The notes under the pieces: model-generated
Databases searched by the model: none
Told to the model about the DNA's origin: nothing
What the model saw: the letters and a program-made list of their open reading frames with translations, nothing else
Assembly: GCA_900545605.1 (NCBI GenBank)
Contig: UQZL01000041.1
Coordinates: 1 to 17,223 of the forward strand
DNA from: an uncultured Collinsella sp.
Lineage (GTDB): Bacteria > Actinomycetota > Coriobacteriia > Coriobacteriales > Coriobacteriaceae
Length of the DNA stretch: 17,223 nucleotides
Reading direction: 5' to 3'
Shown: piece after piece, positions 13,619 to 17,223 of the stretch
How positions within the stretch are numbered: position 1 is the first letter of the stretch
How the letters are laid out: each line of letters begins with the position of its first letter
Made by a program: the position numbers and the translations under genes

Positions 13619-14758
13619 TCACTTCACATCAAACTCCACGCGATCGAGTTCGGGTACGTTGAGGTCAATGAGCTTGCGAGCGACGTGGCGGTCGTGTGCC
13701 CCGAGCGCCTCGCTTGTCGTCACATGGGCGACGATCTCGCGCTCGACGATGCCCTCCTCGTCGCCTTCGGTGGCCGAGGTCTCGACGGCGACGGTGTAAT
13801 CCTTAAAGCCTGGCAGCACCGCCGCAAGCTCGCGCGTGGTTTCGGTGACGCCGTAGCCGTCCTGCACGCCGGCCTGCGCCGAGCCAATAGACCCCGCCGT
13901 CATAACGATGCAGGGGATGGCAAAGACTACCGTGCCCACAATGATGCGGCGGCGCACCTTGCGTGATAACTCGTTGACCTCGGCGTTTTCTTCAGCAGTC
14001 ACAATACCGTCGCCGTTGAGGTCGCGCTTGAGCGGCACGCGCAAAAGAAGCAGTACGGCTTCGGCGGCCAGTGCGATAAAGACCACGTTGATGCCAAACT
14101 CATAAAACGCCGAGAGAAACAGCGACCCGCTTGCGATGGCGATGCCATAGCCCGCCGCGCACAGGGGCGGCATGAGCGCAGTCGCCACAGCCACGCCGGC
14201 GATGAGCGTGGCGGGTTCCTGGTCGCGCGAGTTGCCCAGGCCACCCGCAAAGCCGCCTGCGAGTGCGACGGCAAGGTCCCACACAGTCGGTGTCGAATTG
14301 TCGATGATGGCGGCCGTGGTGGTGCCAAGGGGCGAGAGCTTAAAATACAACGTGGACGTGACCAGGCAAAAGGCCATCTGTAGAGCCAAGCTCGCGATGG
14401 CCTCGACGGTAATCTCGCGGTCGAGCGTGGCGATGCCGTATGCCATGGCAAGGACCGAGCCCATGAGCGGGCAGATGAGCATGGCGCCTACAATGGCGAT
14501 ATCTGAGTCGATATCGAGGCCGATGCTCGCAATCAACATGGCAATGATCAGGATGCATAAGTGCGAGCCAGTCAGGCGCGCCCCGTTTACAAAGCGCTTG
14601 CGAATCACGTGATAGGGCGCGCGTCCCTCGCGAATGTTGAATGCCTGCTTTAGAAAGCGGCTTGCGTTCTCCATGGCCTCGCTGTGGGCGGGGCGGATGC
14701 CATGGCGCCGATGATGGCGTTCGCGCAGTCGCTTGATCTGTTGTTTATCGAGTTCCAT
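13619..14758 (-). CDS. DUF389 family membrane protein with an EF-hand-like loop
   Basis: This is a 379-residue inner-membrane protein. A basic cytoplasmic N-terminus (RLRERHHRRHG) is followed by the DUF389 core of hydrophobic segments between about residues 65 and 245, including GAMLICPLMGSVLAMAYGI and the ATALMPPLCAAGYG block characteristic of the family. The family's function is not established. Odd feature: a polar loop contains DLNGDGIVTAEE, which fits the 12-position calcium-binding EF-hand pattern exactly. After one more helix (about 272-292) the C-terminal 80 residues look like a soluble domain. ATG 14758 is preferred over the GTG six bases upstream because GAGG (14766-14769, minus strand) is then better spaced. 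The promoter CTGACA-17-TAGAGT lies upstream. Confidence 0.9.
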   Translation of the reverse strand: MELDKQQIKRLRERHHRRHGIRPAHSEAMENASRFLKQAFNIREGRAPYHVIRKRFVNGARLTGSHLCILIIAMLIASIGLDIDSDIAIVGAMLICPLMGSVLAMAYGIATLDREITVEAIASLALQMAFCLVTSTLYFKLSPLGTTTAAIIDNSTPTVWDLAVALAGGFAGGLGNSRDQEPATLIAGVAVATALMPPLCAAGYGIAIASGSLFLSAFYEFGINVVFIALAAEAVLLLLRVPLKRDLNGDGIVTAEENAEVNELSRKVRRRIIVGTVVFAIPCIVMTAGSIGSAQAGVQDGYGVTETTRELAAVLPGFKDYTVAVETSATEGDEEGIVEREIVAHVTTSEALGAHDRHVARKLIDLNVPELDRVEFDVK

Positions 14759-14804
14759 GTCCACCTCGTTCTGGCACGTGCCGCGTATCCCGCCCGTCGT
14801 CTTT

Positions 14805-14833
14805 ACTCTACACCGCGTTGAGCGAGGTGTCAG
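14805..14833 (-). promoter_or_regulatory. Promoter of the DUF389 gene
   Basis: Read on the minus strand, CTGACA (14828-14833) and TAGAGT (14805-14810) are separated by exactly 17 bases, close to the housekeeping consensus. The predicted leader is about 40 bases. Confidence 0.55.
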
Positions 14834-14910
14834 ACAGGGTTTGTTGACCTGGAAGTCAGGCCAATCGGCATGACTAAAAACGCCGTGAGGATCATAAGAG
14901 TCAAATAGAC

Positions 14911-14944
14911 AAAAAGTGCGGGGCCGGATGGTCTCCGACCCCGC
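14911..14944 (-). terminator. Intrinsic terminator of the OPT transporter gene
   Basis: On the minus strand, GCGGGGTCGGA pairs with TCCGGCCCCGC (one G-U pair) around a 5-base loop and runs into ACTTTTT. It lies about 30 bases after the OPT stop codon. The remaining gap up to the DUF389 promoter shows nothing else I can name. Confidence 0.85.
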
Positions 14945-14972
14945 GCTCTGTACGGGTACGTTGTTGTTGGGT

Positions 14973-16676
14973 TTATCCCAGCAGGCTCAGACCGACGGAG
15001 ACAAACGCCAGGATAACGCCGACGATGGACTCGCCGCCGAGCAGGCCGCTGGCGACAACCAGGCCCTGTTCCTGGAAGGCGGCGTCCTTGGCAGCCCTCT
15101 CCTCGTCAGAAAGACCAGCGGTGGCATCGCGGTGGGCGGACCACTTGTCGTAGGCGAGCTTGACGCAGGAGCCCAGGAATGCCGTGAGTGACATGTAGAA
15201 CGGCAGGTACACGCCCAGGCCGATCATCATGGCCGGAATGCCGAGCCAGTACATGACGATGCCGGCGATAAAGCCGCCAACGAACCACGGCACGCTCGGG
15301 ATGCCCGAGACCATGGTGGCGACGACGCTTGCCTGCGCGGCGACAAAGCTCTTGTCGGGGCCAAAGGCGTCCGGGCCATAGGCGGTTACGAGCGCGACCA
15401 TGACGGCGGCGGCGACCAGGGCGCCCACGATGCCGCCAATGGCTTGGCCGATCCACTGCGCACGCGGGTTGGTGCCCAGCACGGCGCCGGCCTTAAAGTC
15501 GTTCATGACGTCGCCCGCAAGGCCGCACGCCACGGCCACGATGCCGGCGATGAAGAACAGCTTGACCTGCGCGAGCTGCGCGAAGGCAGCCACGATGAGC
15601 ATGACGATGAGGCCAAAGATCTCCATGGGGTCGATACCCGTCTGGCCGCAGCTCTGCGCGCTCATGATGGTGGTGACAAAGGTGAACAGCGTGACGATGA
15701 CGGCTGGAACGGGGCCAAGATCGAGTACGATGGCAACGATCACGGCGATGGCGGCAGCGCCCAGGCCGATGATACCGGCGTCGAGCTTAAGGGAGCCCGA
15801 GATGAGCGACTGCTCGTCGGTGTCGGTGGAGCTGTCGGCGGCGAGGCCGCGGACGATACCGGCGACCTGCGGCAGGATGTCCTTGAGGACGACGGCGACG
15901 CCAAAGCCCATCATGAGGCCCATACCCAGGGACTTAACAATGCCCTGTGCGGTCATAACGTCAAACAGACCGGCAGCGGTGCCGCCGACAATGATGCCAA
16001 AGTTGCCCAGCAGCGCGCCGGCAAACCAGAACGCGACGGGGGCGAAGCCCACCAAAAAGCCGATGGACAGCAACATGGGCGAGTTATAGATGGCAAAGGT
16101 CACGCCGGGGATATTGAGCGTACACAGCATGCTGGGCACCACGCCCAGAGCGTCGCGCAGCACGCTGTAGATGCCGGCGATGGCCATGGAGCCAAAGAGC
16201 TGCTTGCCGGTCTTGCCGCCGGCCTCGGTTGCGCGCAGGGTCTGAGCTGCGGCGTTGCCGGTGGGGAACTCAAGCGCGGCGTCCACGATAAAGTGACGGT
16301 GGATGAGTGCCGTGGCCAGCAGGCCTAGGATAGTGCCGGCGAGTGCCACGATAAACATGTCGAGCCAACTGATCTGGTCGGCATAGCCCAGCATCCAGGC
16401 GCCCGGGATGGTAAACGCCAGACCGCCAGCGACCATGGCGCCTGCGGACATGATGGTGTGGGTGACGTTGGCCTCGTTGAGGCTGGCGTTGCCCATGAGT
16501 TTCAGGAAGAACAGCGAAATGACGGCAGCGAAAATGATCGGCCAGGGGAGGGCGCCCATCTTGAGGGCGGTGTAGGCCGAGCTTGCCGTGATGATCACGC
16601 AGCCAAGGACGCCGATGACGACGCCACGCAGCGTGAGTTGCCCGCGCATCGAAGCGCGGTTCGAGGGATTGCTCAT
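14973..16676 (-). CDS. OPT family oligopeptide transporter
   Basis: This is a large inner-membrane transporter of 567 residues with some fourteen or more hydrophobic segments, in the range of bacterial OPT proteins. Recognisable blocks are the N-terminal GQLTLRGVVIGVLGCVIITASSAYTALKMG, then NEANVTHTIMSAGAMVAGGLAF, FPTGNAAAQTL near residue 137, and GVYLPFYMSLTAFLGSCVK near the C-terminus. Members of the bacterial branch are proton-coupled importers of peptides, and some relatives move metal chelates; substrate here is unknown. A soluble loop (about 283-300, Asp/Ser rich) splits the two halves. The ATG at 16674-16676 has a consensus AAAGGAG (16683-16689 on the minus strand). It is divergent from coaX and has a stable hairpin in its leader. 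Confidence 0.93.
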   Translation of the reverse strand: MSNPSNRASMRGQLTLRGVVIGVLGCVIITASSAYTALKMGALPWPIIFAAVISLFFLKLMGNASLNEANVTHTIMSAGAMVAGGLAFTIPGAWMLGYADQISWLDMFIVALAGTILGLLATALIHRHFIVDAALEFPTGNAAAQTLRATEAGGKTGKQLFGSMAIAGIYSVLRDALGVVPSMLCTLNIPGVTFAIYNSPMLLSIGFLVGFAPVAFWFAGALLGNFGIIVGGTAAGLFDVMTAQGIVKSLGMGLMMGFGVAVVLKDILPQVAGIVRGLAADSSTDTDEQSLISGSLKLDAGIIGLGAAAIAVIVAIVLDLGPVPAVIVTLFTFVTTIMSAQSCGQTGIDPMEIFGLIVMLIVAAFAQLAQVKLFFIAGIVAVACGLAGDVMNDFKAGAVLGTNPRAQWIGQAIGGIVGALVAAAVMVALVTAYGPDAFGPDKSFVAAQASVVATMVSGIPSVPWFVGGFIAGIVMYWLGIPAMMIGLGVYLPFYMSLTAFLGSCVKLAYDKWSAHRDATAGLSDEERAAKDAAFQEQGLVVASGLLGGESIVGVILAFVSVGLSLLG

Positions 16677-16700
16677 ATAAAACTCCTTTGCGTATATCCG

Positions 16701-16739
16701 CTTCCCCCAGGAGCGCCGTTACGGATACGGCGCGGGAAG
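16701..16739 (-). promoter_or_regulatory. Stable hairpin in the OPT leader
   Basis: CTTCCC (16701-16706) with GGGAAG (16734-16739) and GCGCCGT (16713-16719) with ACGGCGC (16727-16733) form one stem with a 6-base one-sided bulge. It lies 12 bases upstream of the OPT ribosome site. The segment GTATCCG in the loop side could alternatively pair with CGGATATAC (16691-16700 region), freeing or closing the site; that switch is speculative. Confidence 0.4.
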
Positions 16740-16868
16740 TCGGGTTACCAAGGGCCGCCGCGTGAGCTCGCGCGCGACCGCGCACCAGTATAGCCGCAAG
16801 CAAGTCATTTTGGGATGACTGGTTTAGGTGGGCGATATACTGCTGGGCAGACGAAAGGAGCGCCGGCG

Positions 16869-17223
16869 ATGCTTAATGGGTGCGCATATATATTGACGGT
16901 CGACGTGGGCAACACGTTCATTCGCTTTGGCCTGTTTGCAGAGGATTCGGCCGCGGCGCAGGAATGTCCGCTTGCGACGTGCGAGATCACCACGCCGTCG
17001 AGCATCACAGCGGACGAGGCGCGCATGCGTCTCGTGCAGGTCATGGCCGCACTGGCGGCCGATGCGGGCATGCCGGGTGCGCTTGTGCCCGCGGCTGCCG
17101 TGCTGAGCTGCGTGGTCCCGGCGCTCGAGCGCCCGTGGAAGGTAGCGCTTTCCCGTACCTGTACGGGGCGCGTGCTCACCGTAGGGCCGGGACTTAAGAC
17201 CGGCATGCCCGTGCACTACGATG
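16869..17223 (+). CDS. coaX: Type III pantothenate kinase, N-terminal part (runs off window)
   Basis: This enzyme phosphorylates pantothenate, the first step of coenzyme A synthesis, and belongs to the ASKHA ATPase fold; type III enzymes ignore feedback by CoA. The 118 visible residues contain the defining motifs: TVDVGNTFIRFGLF at 10-23 (phosphate loop with catalytic Asp12), SCVVP at about 84-88, and GPGLKTGMPVHYD at about 107-118, where the pantothenate site begins. The segment between has the normal Ala-rich helix. ATG 16869 follows AAAGGAG (16854-16860), and TATACT (16836-16841) may be its -10 box. The gene continues past the last base; the full family length is about 250-260 residues, so under half is here. 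Phe17 in place of the common Asn of DVGNTN is a minor variation. Confidence 0.93.
   Translation, partial: MLNGCAYILTVDVGNTFIRFGLFAEDSAAAQECPLATCEITTPSSITADEARMRLVQVMAALAADAGMPGALVPAAAVLSCVVPALERPWKVALSRTCTGRVLTVGPGLKTGMPVHYD

Noticed and set aside
15444..16328. A 294-codon plus-strand frame inside the OPT gene
   Set aside because: Antisense shadow; Asp/Gly/His-rich composition typical of an out-of-phase high-GC frame.

Overview
The window looks like chromosomal DNA from an anaerobic gut actinobacterium of the class Coriobacteriia, most like Collinsella. This rests on high GC (about two thirds in the core genes), an oxygen-sensitive type of radical-dehydratase activase fusion, an OPT transporter, a stand-alone type III pantothenate kinase, and several kinds of intergenic palindrome that I associate with that genus. 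The assignment is inference; there is no rRNA or other marker here.

Layout from left to right on the + strand. The 3' end of an unrecognised gene (1-219) is followed by a nitrogen pair, amtB and a P-II gene, separated by a block of tandem and inverted repeats. Next is a lower-GC drug-efflux style cassette: a TetR regulator and an MFS exporter, with two matching palindromic operators flanking the TetR gene's terminator. A Cof-type HAD phosphatase follows, whose ribosome binding site lies in one arm of a perfect 21-bp inverted repeat. A second TetR gene sits 11 bp upstream of, and is probably co-transcribed with, a 1592-residue protein that fuses two activase (BadF/HgdC-type) ATPase domains to dehydratase-like, cysteine-rich domains. 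After a terminator and a MITE-like palindrome come a stand-alone 3-hydroxyacyl-CoA dehydrogenase, the C-terminal remnant of an aryl-sulfate sulfotransferase, and a small membrane-anchored protein behind a structured leader. Two genes then lie on the minus strand: a DUF389 membrane protein carrying an EF-hand-like loop, and an OPT-family transporter. The window ends inside coaX (+), which is divergent from the OPT gene.

How the genes work together. AmtB and the P-II protein form the usual ammonium uptake and sensing pair, although this P-II has lost the tyrosine used for covalent modification. The first TetR probably represses the MFS exporter. The second TetR probably controls the large activase fusion. 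The most interesting element is that fusion. Its architecture matches the activase/dehydratase relatives reported to make plasmalogens in anaerobic bacteria, and its two activase halves each keep both cluster-binding cysteines at the spacing known from HgdC. It could therefore be a one-chain ATP-driven reductase plus catalyst acting on membrane lipid. That role is inference from family knowledge, not something the sequence proves.
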